From Streptacidiphilus melanogenes (lineage in GTDB: Bacteria; Actinomycetota; Actinomycetes; Streptomycetales; Streptomycetaceae), in the NCBI RefSeq assembly GCF_000787835.1, contig NZ_BBPP01000055.1, positions 1 to 42,510 on the forward strand: DNA of 42,510 nucleotides, written 5' to 3'. Below, piece after piece: positions 34,618-42,441 of the stretch (position 1 is the stretch's first letter; each line of letters begins with the position of its first letter). Below the pieces are notes generated by a model, which was not told the origin of the DNA, did not search any database, and saw only the letters and a list, made by a program, of their open reading frames with translations. A program made the position numbers and the translations under genes.

Positions 34618-34998
34618 CGGTAGTGCGGTCGGCGGTTTCCGCGGTAGACGGTCCAGGCGACGGCGCGTTCGACGGGTGGTCGCCAGCGGCGGTAGTCGGC
34701 CTTGTCGGACCTTGGCGGCTGGCCCCGTGGGAGCCACGCCTCTTGCGGTTGGCGATCCGGTCCCGCTTCTCCGGGATCGTGCAGCCGATACGGCGTCTGC
34801 GCAGGTAGACGCGGTTCGTGCGGGAGCCGTAGGCCTGGTCAGCACCGACCTTGTCCGGCCGGGTGCGCGGGCGCCCCGGGCCGGTTCTGGGCACCCGAAT
34901 GCGGTCCAGCACGACCTGGAACTGCGGGGAGTCACCGTGCTGTCCGGCCGTGATCACGAGCGACATCAGCTTCTGCGCCTGCTCGACGGCCAGGTGGA
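34600..34998 (-). pseudogene. IS5-family transposase remnant
   Basis: The minus strand reads IHLAVEQAQKLMSLVITAGQ, HGDSPQFQVVLDRIRVPRTG, RPRTRPDKVGADQAYGSRTN and VYLRRRRIGCTIPEKRDRIA, the middle of an IS5-type transposase with the second catalytic Asp region (ADQAY). After a frameshift it continues as SDKADYRRWRPPVERAVAW toward 34600. Both ends are lost. One edge abuts the stop codon of the MerR gene, the other cuts the TPR gene. Confidence 0.8.
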
Positions 34999-35000
34999 TC

Positions 35001-35366
35001 TCAGTCGCCCACCTCGGCGAGCAGCGCGAGTCGGCGAAGCCGTTCCAGCTCGGGGCAGTCGTCCAGAGCCTGCAGCATTCCCTGGCGCCACGTCAGCTCA
35101 CGTATGTGCGCCTGGACGGTGTCCAGTTCGCAGCTGACGAGGTCGCCCAGGGAGCGTTCCCCCGTCATCACGGTGGCGATCGCGGCGATCGGGGTGTCGA
35201 GCGCGCGCAGACGTTGGATCAGTCGGAGTCGCGACAGCGCGTCTGCGGTGTACCTGCGGTGACCGCCTCGGCTGCGTCCGTTCTCGGGCAGCAGCCCGAT
35301 GTCGGAGTAGTAGCGGATGGTCTTCACCGGCAGCCCGGTGCGCGTGGCCAGGTCGCCGATGCTCAC
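35001..35366 (-). CDS. MerR-family transcription regulator
   Basis: GTG 35366 is preferred (VSIGDLATRTGLPVKTIRYY; GAGGCGAG upstream). An in-frame start at 35438 would add 24 residues that overlap the operator. The 121-residue protein has the MerR winged helix (YYSDIGLLPENGRSRGGHRR with YTADALSRLRLIQRLRALD), then a dimerisation helix and a short C-terminal region without the Cys residues of metal sensors. It is divergent from the glycosyltransferase gene, with a MerR-type promoter between them, so it probably activates that gene. An IS5 remnant directly follows its stop codon. Confidence 0.88.
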   Translation of the reverse strand: MSIGDLATRTGLPVKTIRYYSDIGLLPENGRSRGGHRRYTADALSRLRLIQRLRALDTPIAAIATVMTGERSLGDLVSCELDTVQAHIRELTWRQGMLQALDDCPELERLRRLALLAEVGD

Positions 35367-35402
35367 CGTGTTCTCGCCTCGTATGGCGTGCGTCACAGCT
35401 GC

Positions 35403-35433
35403 TTGAATCTCCACTGCGCAGGAGCCGTTAGCG
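35403..35433 (+). promoter_or_regulatory. MerR-type promoter/operator for the glycosyltransferase gene
   Basis: TTGAAT (35403-35408) and TTAGCG (35428-35433) are separated by 19 bp, the abnormal spacing that MerR proteins correct. Within the spacer lies a dyad around CTGCGCAG (35414-35421) with CTC/GAG flanks. The direction is toward the glycosyltransferase (ATG 35494). Confidence 0.6.
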
Positions 35434-35493
35434 TCCACGCGATCGCCGCCTTGCGGCCCGCTCGGGGCGGCACTCGCCGAGGAGGATCATCAC

Positions 35494-36708
35494 ATGCGGA
35501 TTCTGACCGTCACCGCCGGTTCGCGCAGGGACGTCGCCCCGTTCACGGGCCTGGGACAGCGCCTGCTGGACGCCGGGCACCAGGTCGCCGTGGCCGCGCA
35601 CGAACCCTTCGCCGCACTTGTCGCCGGCTGCGGTCTCGCATACCGGCCTCTGCCCGGGAATCCGCAGGAGTTGATCCGTGCTCGTGCTCTGGCGACGTCA
35701 CCGCAGGAGGCGCGTGCGGTGACGGCGGCGTTCTTGGACCGGCTGGCAGATGGGGTGGTGGCGGCCGTTGCGGCGGACACCGACGTGGTGCTCACCGCGT
35801 TCGGCCCCGCATCGCTCAGCCAGGCGGCCGCTGAGGCGTTCGCGATTCCCGTCATCGGTGCCTACCTCGCACCGGCCTTCGCCACGAGGGAGTTCCCGCT
35901 GCCGGGCACGCCGGGCGCCGACGACCTGGGGGCGGACGGCAACCTCGCCGCGGGCCGGGCATTGCTGGCGCAGGCCGGAACGCTCCAGCAAGCGGTCCTG
36001 GCGAGGCTGCGCGCTCGGCTCGGGCTGCCCGCCGCCGAGGCGTCGACGCAGGCGGGAAGGCTCCGGCCGGTCTTCCACGGCTTCAGCCCGCTGGTGGTGC
36101 CGCGCCCGGCGGACTGGCCTTCCGGGGTCGAGGTGGCGGGCTACTGGTGGCCCGCCCGGCCGCGAGGTTGGCGGCCCCCGGCCGAGCTGGTCGACTTCCT
36201 CCAAGCCGGTCCACCCCCGGTCTTCGTCGGGTTCGGCAGCATGGCACCGGACCAGGGAGAACGCTTGGGCGAGCCGGTGGCGGCAGCAGCGGCTCGGGCG
36301 GGAGTGCGCCGGTGGTGCAGGCCGGGTGGGCCGGCCTGCACCACCGGCGATGACGTCCTGCCGGTCGGTGACCTCCCGCCCGACTGGCTCTTCCCTCACA
36401 CCGCCGCCGTCGTCCACCACGCCGGGGCGGGCACCACCGCAGCCGGACTACGTGCCGGGGTGCCCGCCGTGGCGGTACCCGTCATGGCCGACCAGCCCTT
36501 CTGGGCCGCCCGGCTGCAACGCCTCGGAGTCGCCCCGCGGCCGCTGCCGTTCCACGAGCTCACCGCCGAAGCCCTCGCCGAGGCGATCACGGCCTGCGTG
36601 GCCGATCCGGCCCACGGGCAGCGAGCGGTCGAACTCGCGCGCCGCATCGCCGCGGAGGACGGCGCCGCCGCGGTACTGGCCCACGTCGGGGTTGCGCTCG
36701 ACGGATGA
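35494..36708 (+). CDS. GT1/MGT-type glycosyltransferase
   Basis: ATG 35494 follows GAGGAGG by about nine bases. The 404-residue protein starts with MRILTVTAGSRRDVAPFTGL and GQRLLDAGHQVAVAAHE, the N-terminal Rossmann domain of UDP-glycosyltransferases that act on small molecules. The C-terminal domain has VFVGFGSMAPDQGE and the donor-binding region VVHHAGAGTTAAGLRAGVPA followed by PVMADQPFWAARLQRLGVAP. Such enzymes transfer a sugar to macrolides, phenolics or lipids, often as self-protection. No biosynthetic cluster is visible nearby, so inactivation of a foreign antibiotic under MerR control is a reasonable guess. Confidence 0.92.
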   Translation: MRILTVTAGSRRDVAPFTGLGQRLLDAGHQVAVAAHEPFAALVAGCGLAYRPLPGNPQELIRARALATSPQEARAVTAAFLDRLADGVVAAVAADTDVVLTAFGPASLSQAAAEAFAIPVIGAYLAPAFATREFPLPGTPGADDLGADGNLAAGRALLAQAGTLQQAVLARLRARLGLPAAEASTQAGRLRPVFHGFSPLVVPRPADWPSGVEVAGYWWPARPRGWRPPAELVDFLQAGPPPVFVGFGSMAPDQGERLGEPVAAAAARAGVRRWCRPGGPACTTGDDVLPVGDLPPDWLFPHTAAVVHHAGAGTTAAGLRAGVPAVAVPVMADQPFWAARLQRLGVAPRPLPFHELTAEALAEAITACVADPAHGQRAVELARRIAAEDGAAAVLAHVGVALDG

Positions 36709-36789
36709 GACCGCGAACGCCGTGACAGGAATCCAGGGAGAACGACGCCGGAGGGGACGGGCCACGGAACCCGCCGGGGCCGCGGTGGT

Positions 36790-36816
36790 TGTCACACGCG
36801 GCAGCCGGGCGGTGTC
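36790..36816 (+). promoter_or_regulatory. ECF41-type sigma promoter of the CMD-sigma operon
   Basis: TGTCACA (36790-36796), 16 bases, then TGTC (36813-36816). The described ECF41 target consensus is TGTCACA-N16-CGTC, so only one base differs. It lies about 48 bases before the CMD start codon and upstream of the sigma gene itself, consistent with autoregulation. Confidence 0.7.
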
Positions 36817-36863
36817 TTCATGCCGAACAGCCCCACAAGGGGGCGCCAGTAAGGAGAGTCAGC

Positions 36864-37460
36864 ATGGCGCTGCGCCTGCCGAAGGCCGAGCTCCCCGCCG
36901 AGCTCGCGGAGAACATGATCAAGCAGTTGGGTATGGTGCCCGAGAACGTGGAGGTGCTCTGGCACAGCCCCCAAGCGGCCCGGGACAACCTGGAGTTCGG
37001 AGCCAAGGTGGGGGCGTGGGGCGCGGTCGCCCCGGACCTGAGGTCGTTCGCACACATGGCCGTGGCCGCGCAGGTCGGCTGCAGCTGGTGCCTGGACGTC
37101 GGCTACTTCCAGGCACAGAACGAGAACCTGGACCTGAACAAGGCCAGCCAGGTGCCGCGGTGGCGGGAGACGGACGTGTTCACCGAGCTGGAGCGCGGCG
37201 TCATGGGGTATGCCGAGGCGATGACGGACACGCCGCCAACCGTCACCGACGAGCAGCACGCCAGCCTGTTGCGGCGGCTCGGGGCCCCGGCGATGGTGGA
37301 ACTCACCGCGTTCGTCGCCTACGTCAACCTGGCGACCAGGGCCAACGTGGCGAACGGGGTCACCTCCCAGGGCTTCTCCGACAGTTGCGAGATCCCGCTG
37401 GCCGAGCGGCCGGCCGCGTCCTCCGCCGGGGCTGGGACCGGAGCCGGGACCGCGACGTGA
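36864..37460 (+). CDS. Carboxymuconolactone decarboxylase (AhpD-like) family protein
   Basis: ATG 36864 has AAGGAGAG nine bases upstream. The 198-residue protein has the AhpD-like core, with AHMAVAAQVGCSWCLDVGYF carrying the CxxC pair (C73, C76) and the nearby residues of the proton-relay helix; VELTAFVAYVNLATRANVAN is the second conserved helix. It probably acts as a peroxidase/disulphide reductase rather than a true decarboxylase. Its stop overlaps the start of the ECF41 sigma gene by four bases (GTGA). CMD proteins are the standard partners and targets of ECF41 sigma factors. Confidence 0.92.
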   Translation: MALRLPKAELPAELAENMIKQLGMVPENVEVLWHSPQAARDNLEFGAKVGAWGAVAPDLRSFAHMAVAAQVGCSWCLDVGYFQAQNENLDLNKASQVPRWRETDVFTELERGVMGYAEAMTDTPPTVTDEQHASLLRRLGAPAMVELTAFVAYVNLATRANVANGVTSQGFSDSCEIPLAERPAASSAGAGTGAGTAT

Positions 37461-38317
37461 TCGAGGAACCGTTCGTCGCCCACCGGGGCCTGTTGTTCAC
37501 CGTCGCCTACGAGATGCTCGGTTCCGCAGCCGACGCGGAGGACGTGCTGCAGGAGACCTGGCTGAGGTGGGCCGACGTCGATCGGTCGCAGGTCCACGAC
37601 GCGCGGGCCTACCTCGTCCGGACCGTCACGCGGCAGGCGCTCAACCGTATGCGCACACTGGCCCGCCGCCGCGAGGACTACGTCGGCCAGTGGCTGCCGG
37701 AGCCGCTGCTGACCCGCCCCGACGTCGCCGACGACGTCGAACTCGCGGAGAGCGTCTCGATCGCGATGCTGACCGTCCTGGAAACGCTCAGCCCCACCGA
37801 GCGGGCGGTATTCGTGCTCCGCGAGGTGTTCGACCTGCCCTACGACGAGGTCGCCGGGGCCGTGGGCAAGACGCCCGCCGCGGTTCGGCAGATCGCTCGG
37901 CGGGCCCGGGACCACGTCGCCGCCCGGCGGCCACGCGTCAGCGTGAGCCCTTCGGAGCACAGGGCCGTGATGGACCGGTTCCTAGCCGCGCTGAACACCG
38001 GGCGCGTGCAGGAGCTGATGGAGATCATGGCGCTGGACGTGGTCCTCATCGCCGACGGCGGCGGGCTCACGGCCGCCGCGCCGGCCCCTGTCCACGGGGC
38101 CCAACTCGTGGCGACGATGCTCACCGGCACCGGACGGGCCGCCTTCGAACACACGGTGGTGTGGCTCAACGGCGTCCCCGCGATCCGGATCGAATCCGCC
38201 AGCGGCCGGGCCGCGGTCAGCCTCGTGGTCGAGAACGGGCACATCACCCGGATCTACGCGACGTCCAACCCAGAGAAACTGATGCGACTCGACAAGCCGG
38301 CCGACCTCACCAGGTAG
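37457..38317 (+). CDS. ECF41-family sigma factor (SigJ-like)
   Basis: GTG 37457 overlaps the CMD stop. The 286-residue protein has sigma region 2 (HRGLLFTVAYEMLGSAADAE, DVLQETWLRWADVDR), region 4 (LSPTERAVFVLREVFDLPYD, VAGAVGKTPAAVRQIARRAR) and a C-terminal SnoaL-like domain of about 110 residues. That extension contains DGGGL (from D200) and ends with NPEKL; ECF41 proteins have DGGGK and NPDKL there, both needed for control of the sigma by its own tail. No separate anti-sigma gene is needed or present. It should drive the TGTCACA promoter upstream of the CMD gene. Confidence 0.93.
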   Translation: MIEEPFVAHRGLLFTVAYEMLGSAADAEDVLQETWLRWADVDRSQVHDARAYLVRTVTRQALNRMRTLARRREDYVGQWLPEPLLTRPDVADDVELAESVSIAMLTVLETLSPTERAVFVLREVFDLPYDEVAGAVGKTPAAVRQIARRARDHVAARRPRVSVSPSEHRAVMDRFLAALNTGRVQELMEIMALDVVLIADGGGLTAAAPAPVHGAQLVATMLTGTGRAAFEHTVVWLNGVPAIRIESASGRAAVSLVVENGHITRIYATSNPEKLMRLDKPADLTR

Positions 38318-38458
38318 ACCGCCGCGCGGGTGTTCCGGGCACGCCGTAGGCGGAAGACCCACGTCTCGGCGGTATCAGTCGAGGGTCATCGCAGGTGCAG
38401 TGGGCGGACGGGAGGGAATCCCGAGGCGGTGGCGCTCGACGTCCACTTCGCCGCCTAG

Positions 38459-39367
38459 AGATCGTCTTCAAAGTTCAGATCCAGAGCAGGATTGAGGCGA
38501 TGGTGACGGCGGTCTGGTACGACTCGCGGGTCTTGTCGTAACGGGTGGCCAGGCCGCGCCACTGCTTGAGGCGGTTGAAGCAGCGTTCGACGACGTTGCG
38601 GAGCCGGTAGACGGCCCGGTCGAAGCCGGGCGGTCGGCCGCCTGCCCGTCCACGTCGTCGGAGGCCGGCGGCTTGGTCCCTGCGTTCGGGGATCGTGTGG
38701 CGGATGCCGCGTCTGCGCAGGTAGGCGCGGATCCTGCGAGAGCTGTACCCCTTGTCGGCGATCACGTGGTCCGGTGTGCTGCGTGGACGGCCGGGACCGG
38801 TGCGAGGAACGTGGATCTCGGCCATGACCTGCTCGAACCGGGTGCAGTCGTGGGTGTTGCCACCGGTCAGGACGAAGCCGAGCGGGCGACCATGTCCATC
38901 GCAAGCCAGGTGGACTTTGGTGCTCAGTCCGCCACGGGATCGGCCGAGGGCGTGATCACCCGCTTCGTCCCGGTCTCGAGCCCCCTTTTGCCGCCCGCTG
39001 CGTGCTGGTGGGCCCGCACGATCGTGGAGTCCACCGACACCACCCAGTCGATGTCGCCGGCCGCGTCCTTCTCCGCCTGGATCGCCCGCAGCATCCGGCT
39101 GAACGTCCCATCCAGGGCCCACCTGCGGAAACGCGTGTACAGCGACTGCCACGAGCCGTACCGCTCCGGCACGTCCCGCCAGGCCGACCCGGTCCGCAGC
39201 TTCCACACGATCCCGTTCAACACCACCCGGTCATTGATCCGGGGCCGCCCAAAACCAGCAGGTGGGAGGAGCCGTGACAGCACCTCCCACTCCGCATCCG
39301 AAAGCTCATGCCGACGCACCACACGCGACGTGATCTCTCATCAGTTGATCCACTTTGAAGACGGACC
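38459..39367 (-). mobile_element. Intact IS5-family (IS427-type) insertion sequence, 909 bp
   Basis: The ends share CGTCTTCAAAGT as inverted repeats (38463-38474 and 39352-39363), four bases inside each end. The element is flanked by CTAG on both sides (38455-38458 and 39368-39371), a target duplication. The size and two-frame transposase are typical of the IS427 group. The undamaged ends and duplication point to a recent insertion. Confidence 0.88.
38475..39322 (-). CDS. IS5-family transposase made from two overlapping frames
   Basis: The first frame starts at ATG 39322 (RRHELSDAEWEVLSRLLPPA) and contains VVSVDSTIVRAHQHAAGGKR with the first catalytic Asp; alone it would stop at 38924. The second frame continues GRSRGGLSTKVHLACDGHGR, HVIADKGYSSRRIRAYLRRR (second Asp), VVERCFNRLKQWRGLATRYD (catalytic Glu) to the stop at about 38475. 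The overlap contains A AAA GGGGG on the coding strand (near 38985-38995), where a -1 slip joins the frames. This is a programmed frameshift as in other IS427-type elements, not decay. Confidence 0.88.
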
Positions 39368-39369
39368 CT

Positions 39370-39480
39370 AGTGGCGCCAAGCAGCACGACATGCGCTTTT
39401 CGGTGCGTCGCTCGGCCAGGCTTGTCGAGCGTGCCAACCTGCCCACGCTGGAAGAGGCAGGGCTTCTGAAGGGGGCCTGA
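39370..39480 (+). pseudogene. C-terminal scrap interrupted by the IS5 insertion
   Basis: Right of the CTAG duplication a frame reads SGAKQHDMRFSVRRSARLVE and RANLPTLEEAGLLKGA before TGA. It is protein-like but too short to name. I could not follow a clear matching frame on the left side of the element, so whether the insertion itself broke a gene is uncertain. Confidence 0.35.
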
Positions 39481-39514
39481 CGCCGGCTTCGGCCGAGTTG
39501 TCGGCACGTCCAGG

Positions 39515-39537
39515 CCCTCCGCCGCAAAGGCGGAGGG
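39515..39537. terminator. Small hairpin terminator
   Basis: CCCTCCGCC and GGCGGAGGG (9-bp arms 39515-39523 and 39529-39537) around GCAAA, 35 bases after the stop of the scrap frame. Confidence 0.55.
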
Positions 39538-39666
39538 TGCCGACCACGAGTCGATGGACGTGGTAGGCGCGAGCGTCGTCGGCGTAGTCGTCTCGGAGCG
39601 GTGCGGGGGAGGGGGATGGGGGTGTGGCCGTGGGAGCTGGTCGGTTCGGGTGTCCTGACCGAAACC

Positions 39667-39766
39667 CCGTGAGGTCACTGCTGCGGTAACCAGATTCACC
39701 CGCACAGCATTACGGACCCGGAACGGCCGCGGGCTGTGCGGTAACCGGCTGCACAGGCCGTGAGGT
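39667..39766. repeat. Nested short direct and inverted repeats upstream of the TAP-like gene
   Basis: CCGTGAGGT occurs at 39667-39675 and 39758-39766, TGCGGTAACC at 39682-39691 and 39737-39746, and CCGCACAGC (39700-39708) is inverted at 39733-39741. They lie in a 430-bp gene-free stretch (39481-39914) about 150 bases before the hydrolase start, so they may be regulator sites. Confidence 0.4.
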
Positions 39767-39914
39767 GTCCGGCGTGACGGGTGGAGCCGAGCGAGGCGGG
39801 TGCACCAAGCGGGTGGGTTGCGGACCGGGATCGGCGAGGCGTCGCGCTCATCGCCTGCTCGCGTCGGAGGCTGGCGTAGGCAGATGGGATGCTGAGCCGA
39901 GGATTGCCTCAGGG

Positions 39915-41492
39915 ATGACTGACGAGACCGCCCCACCGTCCCTGCAGGCTGCTCGATGGGGGCGGCGCGCGAGGCTGGCCGTCGCGGTCGTTCTCGGGTT
40001 GGCCGCCGCCGCGGGCACGTCGAACGGCGCGCACGAAGCCGGTGCCCATGCCGGAGCCCGACCGGACGCGATCGCCTGGACGAGCTGCAGTGGACTGGGC
40101 AGGCAGTTCCAGTGCGCGCGGGTCCCGATGCCGCTGGACTGGAACCGGCCGACCGGCCGGCAGATCGAACTGGCCGTCATCCGTCGTCTCGGGAGCAGAC
40201 CGGACGCGCGCATCGGGTCGATGTTCGTCAATCCCGGCGGCCCCGGCCAGAGCGGTGTTGCACTGGTACGGGACTCGGGCGAGGAGCTCGACACGTTCGG
40301 CGACGGACGCTTCGACGTGGTGGGCTGGGATCCCCGCGGCTCGAACGACAGCACCCACGTGCAGTGCTTCACCAGCAGCGATGAGCAGGATCAGTTCTGG
40401 AAGGGCGTGTCGATCCCCAGCACCCCGGCGGAATCGGTCGCCTACCAGCGCAAGGCCGAAGAGCTGGCGTCCCGGTGCGCCAAGCTCAGTGGAGACCTGC
40501 TCACGCACATCTCCACCGCGGACACCGCCCGCGACCTCGACCGACTCCGCGCGCTGGTCGGCGACCCCGAGCTCACCTACGTCGGCCTGTCCTACGGTTC
40601 CATGATCGGCCAGACGTACGCGAACCTGTTCCCCGGCCGGGTGCGCGCGATGATGCTCGACGGCATCGTCGACACGGTGGCCCAGACCACCAGCATGGAA
40701 GCGAACATCACCAGCGCCGTCTCCTCCACCGACCAGGTGCTAGCCCAGTTCGAAGCGTTGTGCCAGCAGGCGGGTCCCGGGCGCTGCGCGCTCGCCGGCC
40801 ACGGCGACACGGTCAAACAGCGCGTGACGGGGCTGTTCGCCACCGCCCGCCGGGCGCCGATCCCCGCGCGCCACGCTAACCCGCCGGGCGTGCTCACTTA
40901 CGGCGACCTGCTGGTCTCCACATTCAACCCGCTGCGGTCGCCACTCACCTGGCCCGCCTTCGCGAACGACCTCGAGGCCGCAGTAGGCGGCGACGCGTCG
41001 AACCTGAAGACAGCGGCCAACGCCCTGCAGACGCCCGAGGCCCTGGGCGTCGGCGCGACCACCTCGTCGGCAATCTCCTGTGCGGACGCCGTGGCCCGCG
41101 TCCCGTCCTCCGCCTGGACCTGGCAGATCGCGGACTTCACCGACACCAGCAGGCTCTGGGGCACGGTGCTGGGCTGGTGGCTCTGGTCGCCGTGCGCCTC
41201 GCACTGGCCGTCCCCCGACGCCGACCGCTACACCGGACCCTGGAACGCCAGGACCAGAACCCCGATCCTGCTGATCAACGCCCGCTACGACCCCGCCACC
41301 GGATACAGCAACGCCCAGGCCGCGCAACGGCGACTCGGCAACGCCGTGCTGCTCACCTTGAACGGCTACGGCCACCCCAGCTACCAGGTCCCCAGCAAAT
41401 GCGTCGACGAGGCGAGGGTGCGCTACCTCGTCGATCTCGTCACCCCCGCCAACGGCACTGTCTGCCAACCGGACCAGACGCCCTTTGGGTAG
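39915..41492 (+). CDS. Secreted TAP-like alpha/beta hydrolase (tripeptidyl aminopeptidase type)
   Basis: ATG 39915 (MTDETAPPSLQAARWGRRAR) is used; longer frames upstream lack protein character. Residues 15-45 form a signal peptide (ARLAVAVVLGLAAAAGTSNG). The 525-residue protein has MFVNPGGPGQSGV (oxyanion region), FDVVGWDPRGSN, the nucleophile motif YVGLSYGSMIGQ with S226, the Asp in NARYDPATGY (D459) and the His in GYGHPSY (H487). The C-terminal part is the TAP-like domain. Streptomyces enzymes of this group remove tripeptides from extracellular proteins. All catalytic residues are present; substrate preference is not known. Confidence 0.92.
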   Translation: MTDETAPPSLQAARWGRRARLAVAVVLGLAAAAGTSNGAHEAGAHAGARPDAIAWTSCSGLGRQFQCARVPMPLDWNRPTGRQIELAVIRRLGSRPDARIGSMFVNPGGPGQSGVALVRDSGEELDTFGDGRFDVVGWDPRGSNDSTHVQCFTSSDEQDQFWKGVSIPSTPAESVAYQRKAEELASRCAKLSGDLLTHISTADTARDLDRLRALVGDPELTYVGLSYGSMIGQTYANLFPGRVRAMMLDGIVDTVAQTTSMEANITSAVSSTDQVLAQFEALCQQAGPGRCALAGHGDTVKQRVTGLFATARRAPIPARHANPPGVLTYGDLLVSTFNPLRSPLTWPAFANDLEAAVGGDASNLKTAANALQTPEALGVGATTSSAISCADAVARVPSSAWTWQIADFTDTSRLWGTVLGWWLWSPCASHWPSPDADRYTGPWNARTRTPILLINARYDPATGYSNAQAAQRRLGNAVLLTLNGYGHPSYQVPSKCVDEARVRYLVDLVTPANGTVCQPDQTPFG

Positions 41493-41757
41493 GCCCTGGC
41501 CGCGGCTCGCAGTCCAGGTCGCAGTCGCGGAGAGCAGCTGGCGTGCGCCTCTCCTACTCGGCCGCGCTGAGCAGTTGCCCTTGACCCGACAGAGCGACCC
41601 CCTCAACGACGCCAGGGTTCAGAGGGGTTATTCCGGCCGTGCACTATTGCCTCCTTTGCGCCCGGCCAACGGACAGGGGCATGCTCGCGATTCTGCCCGT
41701 CCCTCCGGACACACGTGAGCGCGGGACTGTTCTACCCAGCCGTTAAGGTGCGGCGCA
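41493..41757. other. Gene-free stretch
   Basis: No convincing frame, hairpin or promoter found between the TAP-like gene and the next plus-strand gene. Confidence 0.4.
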
Positions 41758-42195
41758 TGCAATCGCTGATCACTGTCATCGCCGAACGCCAAGATGTCGC
41801 CGACTTCCTGGCCTGGCCTGGTGACTTTGACCTTGACCGAGGGGTCCACGTCGAGGAGGTTCACCTCGCGTCGGGCGCGGAGCTGGAAGGCTTCGCGGGT
41901 GATGGGGCTGGGGGCACGTACTTCTTCTGTGGCGATGGTGGCGAGGAACGTCCGATTCTGTACGCAGACTCCGAAGGCCGTGCGGCTCTGGTCGCGTCTG
42001 GCCTGCGGGAGCTGTTGCAGCTCCTTCTCGTAGCACCCTGGTGGCGCGACTGCCGCGAGTTCACTCCGGAGGAGAGCTGCGAGTTGGCTGCTGAGTACCT
42101 GGAGGACATGCCCGGCGTGGCAATTCGGCGGGACCGTGCGGCCGCAGTTCTCGGCATCGTAAGCTCCCCACCGCCCGCCAGCATCTGCGCAAAGC
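41758..42195 (+). pseudogene. Immunity-like uncharacterised protein, 3' end replaced by transposase DNA
   Basis: ATG 41758 (MQSLITVIAERQDVADFLAW) begins a frame with GVHVEEVHLASGAELEGFAG, GGTYFFCGDGGEERPILYAD and LLQLLLVAPWWRDC. The pattern of a Gly-rich TYFxCGDG strand, LYADSEG and W(W)xDC near a helix recalls small streptomycete proteins related to SUKH-type immunity proteins; this is weak recognition. At about 42196 the frame enters IS5-type transposase sequence, so the original end (after VAIRRDRAAAVLGIVSS) is lost or nearly so. About 140 original residues remain. Confidence 0.5.
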
Positions 42196-42435
42196 CCTGG
42201 GGCGACAACGGCTGTCGCACCACCGCGATCGACCACGGCGACCGCTTCGGCATCGACCTTGAGATCGTCCAACGCGACCCCGCAGTGAAGGCTTCAAGGT
42301 CCAGTCCCGCCGCTGGACCGCCGAGCGGACGCTGGGTTGGCTGATGAACCATCGCCGAATCGCACGCGACTACGACGCCCGACCCCACCGCTCCGAAGCC
42401 ATGATGCACCTCAGACACCATCCGCAGGATGAAGC
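42196..42435 (+). pseudogene. IS5-family transposase C-terminal remnant
   Basis: GDRFGIDLEIVQRDPAVK in one frame, then, after loss of one base near 42288, GFKVQSRRWTAERTLGWLMN and HRRIARDYDARPHRSEAMMH. This is the end of an IS5-type transposase including the catalytic Glu in AERTLGW. The upstream two thirds are absent. Confidence 0.8.
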
Positions 42436-42441
42436 CTCCTC

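Noticed and set aside
33152-34966. A 604-codon minus-strand frame with periodic sequence
   Set aside because: The periodicity comes from the TPR repeats on the other strand; only its first part (IS5 remnant, 34600-34998) is real.
35750-38317. A single 855-codon frame joining the glycosyltransferase region to the sigma gene
   Set aside because: The N-terminal 570 codons are out of frame with the glycosyltransferase and CMD genes; the sigma starts at GTG 37457.
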